Source: Aminipila sp032051575
GTDB taxonomy: Bacteria > Bacillota > Clostridia > Peptostreptococcales > Anaerovoracaceae
Assembly: GCF_032051575.1 (NCBI RefSeq)
Contig: NZ_DAMBYD010000011.1
Location: forward strand, 124,001 to 188,000
DNA length: 64,000 nucleotides
Reading direction: 5' to 3'
Part shown: positions 37,663-47,472 of the stretch, piece by piece
How the letters are laid out: each line of letters starts with the position of its first letter
Position numbering within the stretch: position 1 is the first letter of the stretch
Notes under the pieces: generated by a model
Seen by the model: only the letters and a program-made list of their open reading frames with translations
What the model was told of the DNA's origin: nothing
Database searches by the model: none
Made by a program: the position numbers and the translations under genes

Positions 37663-38754
37663 TTATATTCCTAAATGCTCATAAATAATTTTTGTTGCAT
37701 CACAAGGTGCTGTTTTTGCACTTGCCGCTTCCATTTCCATAAGCTTTTGCGGATTTGCTTTAAAATGTGAAATTATTTTCAGAAGAGCTTCGGACGATAA
37801 GTCCTTCTCCTCAACTATAACAGCCCCACCCTTATCAGCAACAGCTTTCGCATTGTAATATTGATGATTTCCCGTAACATTAGGTGATGGCACCAAAATT
37901 GATGCTTTACCACAAACTGTAATTTCTGAGACGGTTAATGCACCCGAACGGCATATTACCAAATCTGCAGCACTTAAGTAATCCTGCATGTTTGTTATAT
38001 ATTTTTTTATGTGTATATTTTTTCCATCAATGCCTTGGTTTCTCATCTTTTCTAATATACTTTCATAGTATGCACTTCCTGTAACAAAGTACAATGAAAT
38101 ATTTTTAACTCCATTTAGACTTTCAGCCACATCAATCATTACATCATTAATCTTTCCGGCTCCCTGACTGCCTCCAAAACACAAAAGGATAAAATTATCA
38201 TCGGTTTCACCAATCAATTTTCTTGAATATATCTTATCGGCTTCAAAAAATGCACGCCTAACTGGATTTCCAGAAAGAATCAGTTTTTCCTTATTCTTAA
38301 AATATTTTTCTGCATCTGCAAAACTTATAAATACATTCTCCACATATTTTTCCAGCATTTTATTTGTCATGCCTGGGAACGCATTTTGTTCATGTATAAA
38401 AGTTTTTATTCCCATTTTATGTGCTGCCCGAACTACCGGTCCGCATACATAACCTCCTGTGCCAATAACCACATCCGGCTTAAAATCTTTAATAATTTTT
38501 TTTGCTTCTCTATTGCCCTTACAAAGATCTTTAACAACCTTCACATTTTTAAGCATATGCTTTCTGTTAAATCCGCTTACTGTTATGAATTTAATAAGAT
38601 ACCCATTTTGTGGTACTAAATCTTTCTCAAGTCCTTTTTTTGTACCTACAAAAAGTATTTCTGCCTCAGGCCTTTTTTGCTTTATTTTTTCAGCAATAGC
38701 AATGGCTGGATAAATATGCCCTCCGGTTCCTCCTCCTGTCATAATAATTTTCAT
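37663..38754 (-). CDS. murG: Lipid II synthase MurG
   Basis: UDP-GlcNAc transferase converting lipid I to lipid II on the inner membrane face, 363 residues, GT-B fold. The N-terminal GGTGGHIYPAIAIAE loop, HEQNAFPGMTNK, FGGSQGA and SGALTVSEI (UDP-binding) motifs are intact. It follows ftsW by 55 bases. Confidence 0.98.
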   Translation of the reverse strand: MKIIMTGGGTGGHIYPAIAIAEKIKQKRPEAEILFVGTKKGLEKDLVPQNGYLIKFITVSGFNRKHMLKNVKVVKDLCKGNREAKKIIKDFKPDVVIGTGGYVCGPVVRAAHKMGIKTFIHEQNAFPGMTNKMLEKYVENVFISFADAEKYFKNKEKLILSGNPVRRAFFEADKIYSRKLIGETDDNFILLCFGGSQGAGKINDVMIDVAESLNGVKNISLYFVTGSAYYESILEKMRNQGIDGKNIHIKKYITNMQDYLSAADLVICRSGALTVSEITVCGKASILVPSPNVTGNHQYYNAKAVADKGGAVIVEEKDLSSEALLKIISHFKANPQKLMEMEAASAKTAPCDATKIIYEHLGI

Positions 38755-38809
38755 AACTTACTACCTCTCTCCTATGACATACTAACTAACTGTCTGTCTT
38801 TCCTTTTAT

Positions 38810-39928
38810 TTATTCTACAGCAACTGTATGGCGTGATATATTCAGTAAAATTCCTACTGACGCCATAAATATCATTAATGCATTGCCTCCATAACTAACG
38901 AATGGCAAAGTAACTCCTGTCGGCGGCATAGATGAAGTAACAACTGCGATATTCAAAATCACTTGAATGCCAATCATTATAGATATCCCAGCAGCAAGCA
39001 GTGAACCAAACAAATCTGCTGCATTAATGGCAATATGAATCCCTCTCCAAACTAAAATTATATACGCTATAATCAAAATCAGACATCCTATATATCCTAA
39101 TTCTTCACCAATTATGGCAAATATAAAATCATTTTGCGGCTCAGGTAAATACAAATTTTTTTGTATGCTTTTTCCCAGTCCCAATCCAAACAATCCGCCT
39201 GACCCCAATGCCAGCAATGATTGAACTACCTGATACCCTGTGTTTAACGGATCTGCAAATGGGTCCATAAAACTTGTTAAACGCTTCATCCAGTGACTAT
39301 CTGGATTTGTAATAATCAACGTGCAAATCCCCAGCGCACCTACTCCTACAAGTCCTCCTAAGTAAACATAATTTAAACCAGCCGCAAACATAATCCCTAT
39401 GATTATGATGCAGACAGTAATAGCTGTTGATAAATTAGGCTGTAAAATAATCAAGCCACCATAAACTGCACATAAAAAAAACAATGGTACAACACCCTTT
39501 GTAAGGGATTTAATTTTTTTTGGATCTTTACTTAAAAACCATGCAGTAAAAATTATAGCAGCCGGTTTTGCCAGTTCTCCCGGCATAATAGTGATGCCAC
39601 CAACTCCAAGCCATCTTTTAGCGTAGTTAAGTTCTATCCCTAATGGGGTAAAAAGTAGTAACAACAGTATAACACTTATAATCATAGTAGGCTTTGCAAC
39701 TTTAGCGTAAACCCTATAATCAACTGATGCCGTTACTACCATTGCACCCAGTCCCAACATTGCCCAAACAGTATCTTTAATCAAATAGGAATACGGGTTA
39801 CCGCTTTTATTTATTGATGTGTAGTAACTGGCACTAAACACCATTATTATTCCAAAGATTACTAGTCCCAGTGTTATTAAAACCAGAACAAAGTCTCCAG
39901 ATTTCATTCTTCTTTTTATTTTTGCCAT
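38810..39928 (-). CDS. ftsW: SEDS glycosyltransferase FtsW/SpoVE
   Basis: A 372-residue polytopic membrane protein with about ten helices and the SEDS signature near the end (PPTGVTLPFVSYGG). SEDS proteins polymerise lipid II with a cognate class B PBP, here most likely the SpoVD-like protein of the same cluster; whether this copy acts in vegetative division (FtsW) or spore cortex (SpoVE) cannot be decided from sequence. Confidence 0.95.
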   Translation of the reverse strand: MAKIKRRMKSGDFVLVLITLGLVIFGIIMVFSASYYTSINKSGNPYSYLIKDTVWAMLGLGAMVVTASVDYRVYAKVAKPTMIISVILLLLLFTPLGIELNYAKRWLGVGGITIMPGELAKPAAIIFTAWFLSKDPKKIKSLTKGVVPLFFLCAVYGGLIILQPNLSTAITVCIIIIGIMFAAGLNYVYLGGLVGVGALGICTLIITNPDSHWMKRLTSFMDPFADPLNTGYQVVQSLLALGSGGLFGLGLGKSIQKNLYLPEPQNDFIFAIIGEELGYIGCLILIIAYIILVWRGIHIAINAADLFGSLLAAGISIMIGIQVILNIAVVTSSMPPTGVTLPFVSYGGNALMIFMASVGILLNISRHTVAVE

Positions 39929-39951
39929 TTACATTTCCAACCCTCAGAAAA

Positions 39952-41322
39952 TTATTTTTCCAGACCATGAACACAGTTTTTAAAGTGTTCACCTCTCTGC
40001 TCAAAGCAAGTATACATATCCCAGCTAGCACATGCTGGAGATAGTAACACAGTATCTCCTGGTACCGCAAGTCTAAATGCCTCTGCTACACATTCTTCCA
40101 TGTTTTTAGACATAGTTATATCTGTATACCCTACAGATTCAGCCTGCTCCTTTATTTTAGGCGCTGTTTTGCCTAAAAGTACCATATGCTTAACCCTTCC
40201 ATCAAAGGCCTTTATAAAATCTGTAAAATCTGATCCTTTATCATACCCTCCAGCAATTAGAATAACACCCTTTTTCATGGCTTCAATTGCTTTTATAGAA
40301 GCATCCGGGTTAGTTCCCTTAGAGTCATTTACAAACCTAACGCCATCCACTTGGCCACAATATTCAAGTCGATGTTCAACCCCCTGGAAATTTTTTAAAG
40401 TATCTGAAATTACCGCAGGGTCAATTCCTGCAAAGTAAGATATTGCTGCAGCTGCAAGTGCATTCTCAAGATTATGGCTTCCTGGAATTTTCAATTCATC
40501 AGCTTTACACAAAGTAATCAAATTACCTGCATCGTTAATGATTACCATATGACCATCCGCCACGAATGCACCATATGTTAACTTTTCTTTTCTGCTAAAA
40601 GGTACTACCTTCGCTTTTTTACAACCTTTACTTAACTCAAAACTAGCAGGATTATCATAATTAACTATGAAATATTCACTTTCATCTTGATTCTCATAAA
40701 TTTTAGCTTTAGCTGCTCCATAATTTTCCATTGTATGATGTCTGTTTAAATGATCTGGAGTTAGGTTTAATATGGCAGATACTTTTGGCTTAAAGTATTT
40801 AGTCGTCTCAAGTTGAAAACTGCTGGTTTCTGTTATAAGCCACGAATCCAATTCAGCACTCACCGCCATAGATATAACCGCAACGCCTATATTGCCTACG
40901 ACATAAGTTTTTTTCTTTGCATTCTTAAAAATTTCACCCACAAGTGTTGTTGTGGTTGTCTTTCCATTCGTACCTGTAATGGCTACATAATTTCCATTTC
41001 CTACCCTAAAAGCAACTTCTAGTTCCCCTGCAACTTCAACACCTTTTGCAATAGCTTCCTGAACAAAATCTACTTCTAGAGGGACACCCGGGCTTAAAAT
41101 CATCATATCTATTTCATCAAGACACGATGGTTTTTCCCCAAAATAGCATTTCACATCTCTACTAGTTAGGAAATTAGCTAATTGAGGTTCAATATCAGAA
41201 ACAGGTTTAGAATCCTGAACAAAGACTTTTGCACCCAGCCTTAGCATAGCCTGTGCTGCTGCAATTCCTGATTTTCCCATTCCTACTATCAAAACTTTTT
41301 TATTTTCCATGTCATTTTTCAT
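39952..41322 (-). CDS. murD: UDP-MurNAc-Ala D-glutamate ligase MurD
   Basis: Adds D-Glu to UDP-MurNAc-L-Ala, 456 residues. The N-terminal Rossmann domain (KVLIVGMGKSGIAAA), the ATP loop TGTNGKTTTT (about 118), the LNLTPDHLNRH metal region and the C-terminal domain (DSKGTNPDA, LLSPACASWDMY) are complete. It follows mraY by 10 bases. Confidence 0.98.
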   Translation of the reverse strand: MKNDMENKKVLIVGMGKSGIAAAQAMLRLGAKVFVQDSKPVSDIEPQLANFLTSRDVKCYFGEKPSCLDEIDMMILSPGVPLEVDFVQEAIAKGVEVAGELEVAFRVGNGNYVAITGTNGKTTTTTLVGEIFKNAKKKTYVVGNIGVAVISMAVSAELDSWLITETSSFQLETTKYFKPKVSAILNLTPDHLNRHHTMENYGAAKAKIYENQDESEYFIVNYDNPASFELSKGCKKAKVVPFSRKEKLTYGAFVADGHMVIINDAGNLITLCKADELKIPGSHNLENALAAAAISYFAGIDPAVISDTLKNFQGVEHRLEYCGQVDGVRFVNDSKGTNPDASIKAIEAMKKGVILIAGGYDKGSDFTDFIKAFDGRVKHMVLLGKTAPKIKEQAESVGYTDITMSKNMEECVAEAFRLAVPGDTVLLSPACASWDMYTCFEQRGEHFKNCVHGLEK

Positions 41323-41332
41323 TACTTCACCT

Positions 41333-42289
41333 CTAAATTATTACCAATCCAATCACACAGCATATTAGTGTAAATGCCCAAAACAATGCAACAACCTGTG
41401 TTTCTTTTAACCCACAAAGCTCAAAATGATGATGTAATGGCGCCATTTTAAATACTCTTTTCCCTGTTGTTTTAAAACTTACCACTTGTATCATAACAGA
41501 AAGAGCTTCTAATACAAATAATAATCCTGCAATTGGCAGCATCAGTTCCATATTCATAATGATTGCCGCTGCTGCTAAACCACCACCTAATGCCAATGAC
41601 CCCGTGTCACCCATAAATACTTTTGCTGGATTTTTGTTAAACATTAGAAATCCCATACATCCACCTGCCAAAGCAGAATTAAATATTCCACCAGCATTTA
41701 TACCAAAATTTACAGCTACTATAGCAAAGAACAACGCTACCAAAGTGGTTACTCCTGATGCAAGACCATCTAGCCCATCCGTAAGATTTACACTATTAAC
41801 CATTGCTACAACCACAAAAGCAACAAAAGGTATATACCATATACCAAAATCCCAATGCTGATTTATAATTGGTATATACACCGAGGTTCCATAAATGGAA
41901 ACATTTGATTGATAAGCAGCTACTGCTGCTGCAATTATAATTTGAAGTACTAGCTTCTGCCAAGCTCTCAACCCTAGATTTTGTTTTTTTGCAACCTTTA
42001 AATAATCATCTAAAAATCCTAACAATCCAAAAAGAATAAATGCCGCAATAATTACTCCCATATCTTTTGACATTCCACCTGACGTTAAACAAGTTATGAC
42101 CGTTGCAGCAATTATAGCCAACCCCCCCATAGAAGGGGTTCCTGCTTTAATCTGATGAGATTTTGGACCTTCCTCTCTAATGTTTTGGCCTGCCTTTAAA
42201 TTCTGCAAAATAGGTATTTCTACATAGGTAAGTACTAAACTTATGAAAAAAGCCACTATTATTAAAATTCCAATTTGTAAATAACTCAT
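41333..42289 (-). CDS. mraY: Phospho-MurNAc-pentapeptide transferase MraY
   Basis: Makes lipid I on undecaprenyl phosphate, 318 residues, about ten membrane helices. The catalytic acidic motifs are FLDDYLKV, NLTDGLDGLA and FMGDTGSLALGG; MAPLHHHFEL is the conserved histidine loop. Slightly shorter than E. coli MraY, as usual in Firmicutes. Confidence 0.98.
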   Translation of the reverse strand: MSYLQIGILIIVAFFISLVLTYVEIPILQNLKAGQNIREEGPKSHQIKAGTPSMGGLAIIAATVITCLTSGGMSKDMGVIIAAFILFGLLGFLDDYLKVAKKQNLGLRAWQKLVLQIIIAAAVAAYQSNVSIYGTSVYIPIINQHWDFGIWYIPFVAFVVVAMVNSVNLTDGLDGLASGVTTLVALFFAIVAVNFGINAGGIFNSALAGGCMGFLMFNKNPAKVFMGDTGSLALGGGLAAAAIIMNMELMLPIAGLLFVLEALSVMIQVVSFKTTGKRVFKMAPLHHHFELCGLKETQVVALFWAFTLICCVIGLVII

Positions 42290-42303
42290 AAAAACTCCTA
42301 AAA

Positions 42304-43689
42304 CTATTCCATAATTTTTTTAACTACTTGATCCATAGCCATACCCCTTGAACCTTTAACCAGAATAATATCTCCCAGTTGTATCATAGTTCTTATTTCG
42401 CTCATTAGTTTCTCTTTGTCACTATAATAGATGACCTTTTTCTCTCCCATTATTGATTTAGCTGCCTCTGCAATATATTTAGCATAATCGCCTACAGCAA
42501 TTAGCAAATCCACCTTTTGATTTGCCGCATATTCACCGACTTCACTATGATATTTCGGACTTTCTTTTCCCATTTCTAACATATCTGCCAATATGGCAAT
42601 TTTTCGTATCCCCTTTGCTGCCATAAGCACATCTATTCCTGCTTTCATTGAATCAGGACTTGCATTGTAAGTATCGTCTATAACTTTTACTCCATTCTTA
42701 CCTTTTATATTTAGCCGTTTATCTGTAAGTTCCATCTTTGCAAGTCCTTTTGCGGCTTCTTTCATGGTAATACCTAATTCCATAGCTGCTGCTACTGCAA
42801 GAGTTCCGTTAATCGCATTATGCCTTCCCGGAATAGTAAGTTCAAACCTTTGAGTCTCCAGTTTGTGTTCAACAGTAAATGCAATTCCTTCTTCACCTCT
42901 ATCAGTAATATCCGATATAATAAAATCACTTTTACCATTATTGCCAACAGAAAGCCGTTTATATTCACCCTGTGTATTTTGTTTAATTAGTAAATCGTTT
43001 ATTTCATTAACCACTAGTACATTATTTTTATTAAAGAAATTGGTGATTTCAAGTTTTGCTTTAAGTATTCCTTCTCTGCTTCCTAAATTTTCAATATGTG
43101 ACGTACCTATGTTCGTTATAATCCCTATATCAGGTCTAACAATATCTGCAAGTAAATTTATTTCACCAAATTCACTCATTCCCATTTCTAAAATTCCTAC
43201 TTCTGTACCTTCTTCAAATCCTAATATCGTAAGTGGCAGCCCAATGTGATTATTAAAATTCCCTACATTTCTAGCCGTTTTATATTTCTCATTACAAATA
43301 TAAAACAGCATGTCTTTGGTTGTAGTTTTGCCGGTGCTTCCTGTCACTCCAATTTTTTTAATATTGAAAGTTGAAAGGTAATAGGACGCTAGATTTTGTA
43401 ATGCCTTTGTTGTATCCTCCACTAAAATTACATTTAACTGTTGTTTAAGTGGATGTTCCATTATCCCTTTTGAATCAGAAACAACAAAGTCTCTGCATCC
43501 CCCATCAATAGCCATAGGAATAAATTTATGAGCATCATGATTTTCACCTATAAGAGGGAAAAATAAATCCCCTCCCATAGCTGATCTCGAATCTGTACTT
43601 ACTCTTTCAATATAACTTTCGTGTTTTTCTAAGATAAGCTTACCATTTAATGCCTTGCAAATCTCCTTCATCATTAGTTTTTTCATCAT
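42304..43689 (-). CDS. murF: UDP-MurNAc-tripeptide D-Ala-D-Ala ligase MurF
   Basis: Adds D-Ala-D-Ala, 461 residues. N-terminal substrate domain (1-105) with STDSR, ATP loop VTGSTGKTTTKD (about 116), LEMGMSEFGEI, and the C-terminal ligase domain with YNASPDSM and LADMLEMG. One base separates it from murE. Confidence 0.97.
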   Translation of the reverse strand: MMKKLMMKEICKALNGKLILEKHESYIERVSTDSRSAMGGDLFFPLIGENHDAHKFIPMAIDGGCRDFVVSDSKGIMEHPLKQQLNVILVEDTTKALQNLASYYLSTFNIKKIGVTGSTGKTTTKDMLFYICNEKYKTARNVGNFNNHIGLPLTILGFEEGTEVGILEMGMSEFGEINLLADIVRPDIGIITNIGTSHIENLGSREGILKAKLEITNFFNKNNVLVVNEINDLLIKQNTQGEYKRLSVGNNGKSDFIISDITDRGEEGIAFTVEHKLETQRFELTIPGRHNAINGTLAVAAAMELGITMKEAAKGLAKMELTDKRLNIKGKNGVKVIDDTYNASPDSMKAGIDVLMAAKGIRKIAILADMLEMGKESPKYHSEVGEYAANQKVDLLIAVGDYAKYIAEAAKSIMGEKKVIYYSDKEKLMSEIRTMIQLGDIILVKGSRGMAMDQVVKKIME

Positions 43690-43690
43690 A

Positions 43691-44881
43691 TCACTCTCTC
43701 ATATTGATTATTTCTTTAACTACCATCTCATCATCAAATGGCAGTTTTTTACCATTAACCAGTTGATATTTTTCATGACCTTTTCCTGCTATTACAATTA
43801 AATCACCTTTTTCATACATAGTTATCGCTTTTATAATTGCTTCACGTCTATCGACTTCCACTACATATTTACAATTAGTCTTTTTCATGCCATCTTCGAT
43901 CTCATCTGTAATAGTCCTTGGTTCTTCAAACCTTGGATTATCAGAAGTTATTATACAAAACTCACTGTATTCTCCAGCAATTCTGCCCATAATGCTTCTT
44001 TTTTCCTTATCCCGGTTACCGCCGCAACCAAATACGCAAATCAGTCTTCCCTTTTTCAGCTCACCTGCAGCTTTCAACAGATTTTCAAGAGCATCAGGCG
44101 TATGGGCAAAGTCTATTACTATATCTATATTTTTATAGTTCCCAACCAGCTGAAACCTTCCTGGTACACCCTTTAGCCTCTTTAACCCTCTTATTACAGA
44201 TCCCCTGTCAATACCTGCCTGCCTGGACATAGCTAATGCAAGAAGTCCATTATACGCAGTGGTCTTACCTGGTAAATCAATTTCAATTTCTCCCCACGAT
44301 TCACCAGCCTCAAAAGGTTCTAATACAATTCCCTTTATAGCATTCTGTATAATTTTTCCAAAAAAATCTGCATCCTCTTCCTTAAATGAAATGGATTGTA
44401 ATTTTATTTTGCTGTCTATAGTTCCTGCATCTTGATCTGTCTTTATTTTATCATAAAGTCTCTTGCCATAAAAATCATCAATATTAACGCATATTCCTTT
44501 TTTTGTTTTATAAAATAGTTTGGTCTTTGCATTAAAGTAATTTTCCATGGTTATATGGTAATCAAGGTGATCCTGCGTCAAATTAGTAAACCCAGAGTAG
44601 TGAATATCTATATTATCAATTCTTCCCTGATCCAGCCCATGTGATGAGACCTCCATAATGCAGCTTCCAATATTTTGTTGCTCAAGCTCATTAAAATATT
44701 TTTCTAAAACTTCCTTTGATGGTGTCGTATTTATAGCGTCATATTGTTTTTCCCCAATTGTGTGGGTTATAGTTCCTACTAATCCGCATTCTCTGCCGGC
44801 TTCTTCTAATATGCTTTTAAGCATGTATGATACTGTGGTTTTTCCGTTCGTTCCCGTTATTCCGAAAACTTCTATGGTCAC
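43691..44881 (-). CDS. murE: MurE (meso-DAP ligase) lacking the N-terminal domain
   Basis: A Mur ligase of 396 residues. The ATP loop ITGTNGKTT begins at residue 8, followed by NTTPS, MEVSSHGLDQGR, FTNLTQDHLDYH and the C-terminal domain with CVFGCGGNRDKEKR and TSDNPRFEEP. DNPR is the motif of meso-diaminopimelate-adding MurE enzymes. Usual MurE proteins are about 480-500 residues and carry about 100 more residues before the ATP loop, forming the UDP-binding domain; that domain is missing here. It cannot be restored: the GTG start is preceded by an in-frame TAA and by the spoVD stop only 6 bases away. The ribosome site GGAGTGAT fits the GTG. Activity is still likely, given its place between spoVD and murF. 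Confidence 0.92.
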   Translation of the reverse strand: MTIEVFGITGTNGKTTVSYMLKSILEEAGRECGLVGTITHTIGEKQYDAINTTPSKEVLEKYFNELEQQNIGSCIMEVSSHGLDQGRIDNIDIHYSGFTNLTQDHLDYHITMENYFNAKTKLFYKTKKGICVNIDDFYGKRLYDKIKTDQDAGTIDSKIKLQSISFKEEDADFFGKIIQNAIKGIVLEPFEAGESWGEIEIDLPGKTTAYNGLLALAMSRQAGIDRGSVIRGLKRLKGVPGRFQLVGNYKNIDIVIDFAHTPDALENLLKAAGELKKGRLICVFGCGGNRDKEKRSIMGRIAGEYSEFCIITSDNPRFEEPRTITDEIEDGMKKTNCKYVVEVDRREAIIKAITMYEKGDLIVIAGKGHEKYQLVNGKKLPFDDEMVVKEIINMRE

Positions 44882-44887
44882 CCATTA

Positions 44888-46897
44888 TCACTCCCTATAC
44901 AAATAAACTTTTCCTCCTGCGCTTATCTTTTCACCAGCCTTAGGATACTGGTCAACAACTGCCAATTCTCCTAAAGACTCGCCCTCACCTAAAGCAGGTG
45001 ATATGGTATATGTCAGGGACATTCCTCCTAAAATACCTATAGCCTCATCAAAATTCTTTCCTGTAACATCAGGTACAGTGGTTTTGCCGCTACTCATCAA
45101 TGCCTCTTCTTCCTGAGTATAAGAAGGCTGTATATTTAAATATCTAAGTGTATCTTCTAAAATAAGCTTTACTCCAGGTGCTGCAGTCTGGCTTCCAAAC
45201 TTAATGCCCTTAGGATTATCAACGATTAAAAGAATTGCTACTTTTGGATCATCCATTGGTGCCATACCTATAAATGAGGAATAAGTTTCTTGACTATACC
45301 CTCCATTCTTGGCCTTATTAGCAGTACCTGTTTTTCCGCCTATTCTGTAACCTGGTACTTTTGCAGTTCCTCCACCGCCTTTTGCAACTACGCTTTCCAT
45401 AATTAAACGCATTTCTTCTGAAGTTTTCTTGGAAACTACCTGCCTTACGATTTTTGTATCAAACTTTTCAACCACATTTCCATCACTATCGGTAAGTTCT
45501 TTTACAAGTCTTGGCTGCATCATTTTACCATTGTTACCGAAACTGGATACTGCTGTTATCAGTTGGATAGGCGTTACAGCAATACCCTGGCCATATCCCA
45601 TAGTTGCAATTCCCACAGGACCTGCCGTATCCTTGTTCTGTAGTATTGCATAGCCTTCTCCTGGATAATCAATACCTGTTTTATCTTTTATGCCAAAAAG
45701 ATCTAAGTATTGATAATACTTATCAATGCCCAATCTTGTTGCTAACTCGGCAAATACTGGATTGCAGGAATTACCTACTGCTTCCACTAGGGTTTCAACT
45801 CCATGTGGATTATACCACCGCCAGCATTTTAAAGGGGTGCCTGCAATTGAATATTTTCCTTTACACACAAAGGTTTCTGTCAAATTGGTCAGTTGTTCTT
45901 CTAGTGCCATGGAGGTTGTCAAAAGCTTGAAAGTTGAACCTGGTTCGTATGTGTCACTTACCATTGGATTTCTCCACATAGCATTCCAGTATTCTAGCTT
46001 TTCACTGTCAGATAATTTTTCTACATAGGCCGCCTGAGCAGGGTCAGTAGGTACTCTTGGATTATTTGGATCATAGTCAGGAGTCATTGCCATCGCTAAA
46101 ATGTCACCAGTCTTTGGATCCATCATTATGCAAAAAACACGGTCAGCCATAGTGTTTTTCTGTACAGTATCCAAAGTCTTTTCCACATAGTGCTGTATAA
46201 CCTCGTCAATAGTTAAAACTAAATTTAGACCATCTTCAGCTTTGTAGTATTTCTCCATGCCATAGGCCAAACTATTTCCATTTACATCTGTGTTCTTAAT
46301 CCATCTACCTGAAACTCCGCTTAAGTACTGATTATACTTAAGTTCCAAACCTGCAAGACCATTATTATCATCCGTTACACTTCCTAATACTTGTGAAGCA
46401 AAAGCGCCTAATGGATAATAACGTTTAACGTCTTCTGCAATTTCAATTCCCGAAAGACCTTCCTGCCTAATTGTATCTGCAATATCTTTCTCAACATATT
46501 TTGCAACCTTTACTAAAGCTTTATTTTGGCTTATGATATCTTTTACATCAGACTTTTCCATCTTAAGCTGTTTTGCTAAAAACTCAGACGCCTTATCTAT
46601 GTTTTCTTCTGCTGTAAACTTTTTACTTGCATTTCTAACTTTGTCAGGTCTTGCCCATACAGAAAAAGTAACTGCACTTACTGCAAGTTCTTTACCATTT
46701 CTGTCATAAATAATGCCTCGTTTGGCTGGAATAGGTATATCTCTCGTTTGCGATTCTGTAGCCTTTTTTGAGTATTCATCTCCATTAACAATTTGTACCC
46801 AACCAACTCTAAATGATAGTCCTGCTGTAGCTATGCAAATAAGCAAAAACCCTATGATTATTCTTTTTTTCACACTATTTGGTGTTGGATTATTCAT
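44888..46897 (-). CDS. spoVD: Class B penicillin-binding protein SpoVD/FtsI with PASTA domain
   Basis: A 669-residue transpeptidase: one membrane helix (about 12-32), the PBP dimerisation domain (AKRGIIYDRNGKELA), the transpeptidase with catalytic S321 in STFK, SCN (377-379) and KTGTA (522-526), then a C-terminal PASTA domain (about 607-669; PDVTGKNFDEAI). It crosslinks septal or cortex peptidoglycan with the SEDS partner ftsW. PASTA plus dcw position fit SpoVD or the single division PBP. A hairpin followed by Ts lies just upstream (46915-46962), which could uncouple it from the ftsL-like gene. Confidence 0.95.
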   Translation of the reverse strand: MNNPTPNSVKKRIIIGFLLICIATAGLSFRVGWVQIVNGDEYSKKATESQTRDIPIPAKRGIIYDRNGKELAVSAVTFSVWARPDKVRNASKKFTAEENIDKASEFLAKQLKMEKSDVKDIISQNKALVKVAKYVEKDIADTIRQEGLSGIEIAEDVKRYYPLGAFASQVLGSVTDDNNGLAGLELKYNQYLSGVSGRWIKNTDVNGNSLAYGMEKYYKAEDGLNLVLTIDEVIQHYVEKTLDTVQKNTMADRVFCIMMDPKTGDILAMAMTPDYDPNNPRVPTDPAQAAYVEKLSDSEKLEYWNAMWRNPMVSDTYEPGSTFKLLTTSMALEEQLTNLTETFVCKGKYSIAGTPLKCWRWYNPHGVETLVEAVGNSCNPVFAELATRLGIDKYYQYLDLFGIKDKTGIDYPGEGYAILQNKDTAGPVGIATMGYGQGIAVTPIQLITAVSSFGNNGKMMQPRLVKELTDSDGNVVEKFDTKIVRQVVSKKTSEEMRLIMESVVAKGGGGTAKVPGYRIGGKTGTANKAKNGGYSQETYSSFIGMAPMDDPKVAILLIVDNPKGIKFGSQTAAPGVKLILEDTLRYLNIQPSYTQEEEALMSSGKTTVPDVTGKNFDEAIGILGGMSLTYTISPALGEGESLGELAVVDQYPKAGEKISAGGKVYLYRE

Positions 46898-46914
46898 TGT
46901 GCCTTCCTTAAATA

Positions 46915-46962
46915 AAAAACTAAACCGGACTCAAAAATTTTTGTTAATTTAATTGTCCGGTT
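46915..46962 (-). terminator. Hairpin with T-run in the spoVD leader
   Basis: AACCGGAC/GTCCGGTT (46923-46930 with 46955-46962), large AT-rich loop, followed on the minus strand by TAG and six Ts, ending about 20 bases before the spoVD start. It may be a terminator of the mraZ-ftsL segment or an attenuator of the downstream genes. Confidence 0.5.
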
Positions 46963-47032
46963 ATAATCAATATGCAGTTAAAAGATTTCATTTTATTATA
47001 TTTAATATTAAAAACTATTATTCCATTTTCAG

Positions 47033-47467
47033 CTAATTATATGCTTCCTCTTTAAGAAGTAATGCAAAATCTTTAACCGGTTTCTCTGCCGGTTTAACAT
47101 AAATAAAATCATTTGGATTAGGATAAATCATTCCTAACTCCGTGGTAGCTTTATATTCTATTGCTTCAAGGTTGTTTGCCTTATTTAATTGTATCGTTAA
47201 GTTCTCAATCTCACCGCATATTGCTGCGTTATCTTTGATAACCCCATTTATTTCATATTTTATACTCGCAGAATATGCTGTAGTAATTATAACCGATACA
47301 CAAAGTGCACCTATAACAATTGTAAGAAATATCATCGCAATTCTGTCCTTAGGTGTTACGCTTGATTTTTTCTGCTGTTTTGTTACATGTGCTTTTTTAG
47401 GTTTCATATCAAACCCATATTTTTTATAATTATCTTGATATTCATACCACTGTTCAGCAGGCATCAT
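47033..47467 (-). CDS. ftsL: FtsL/DivIC-like division protein
   Basis: A 144-residue bitopic protein: basic cytoplasmic region (1-42), one membrane helix (about 44-66), then a short coiled coil (about 70-105) ending TTELGMIYPNP, the typical end of FtsL/DivIC-like proteins. Such proteins form a complex with FtsQ/DivIB and PBP2B. Position between rsmH and spoVD fits ftsL. Sequence conservation in this family is low, so the symbol rests on layout. Confidence 0.8.
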   Translation of the reverse strand: MMPAEQWYEYQDNYKKYGFDMKPKKAHVTKQQKKSSVTPKDRIAMIFLTIVIGALCVSVIITTAYSASIKYEINGVIKDNAAICGEIENLTIQLNKANNLEAIEYKATTELGMIYPNPNDFIYVKPAEKPVKDFALLLKEEAYN

Positions 47468-47472
47468 TTTTC

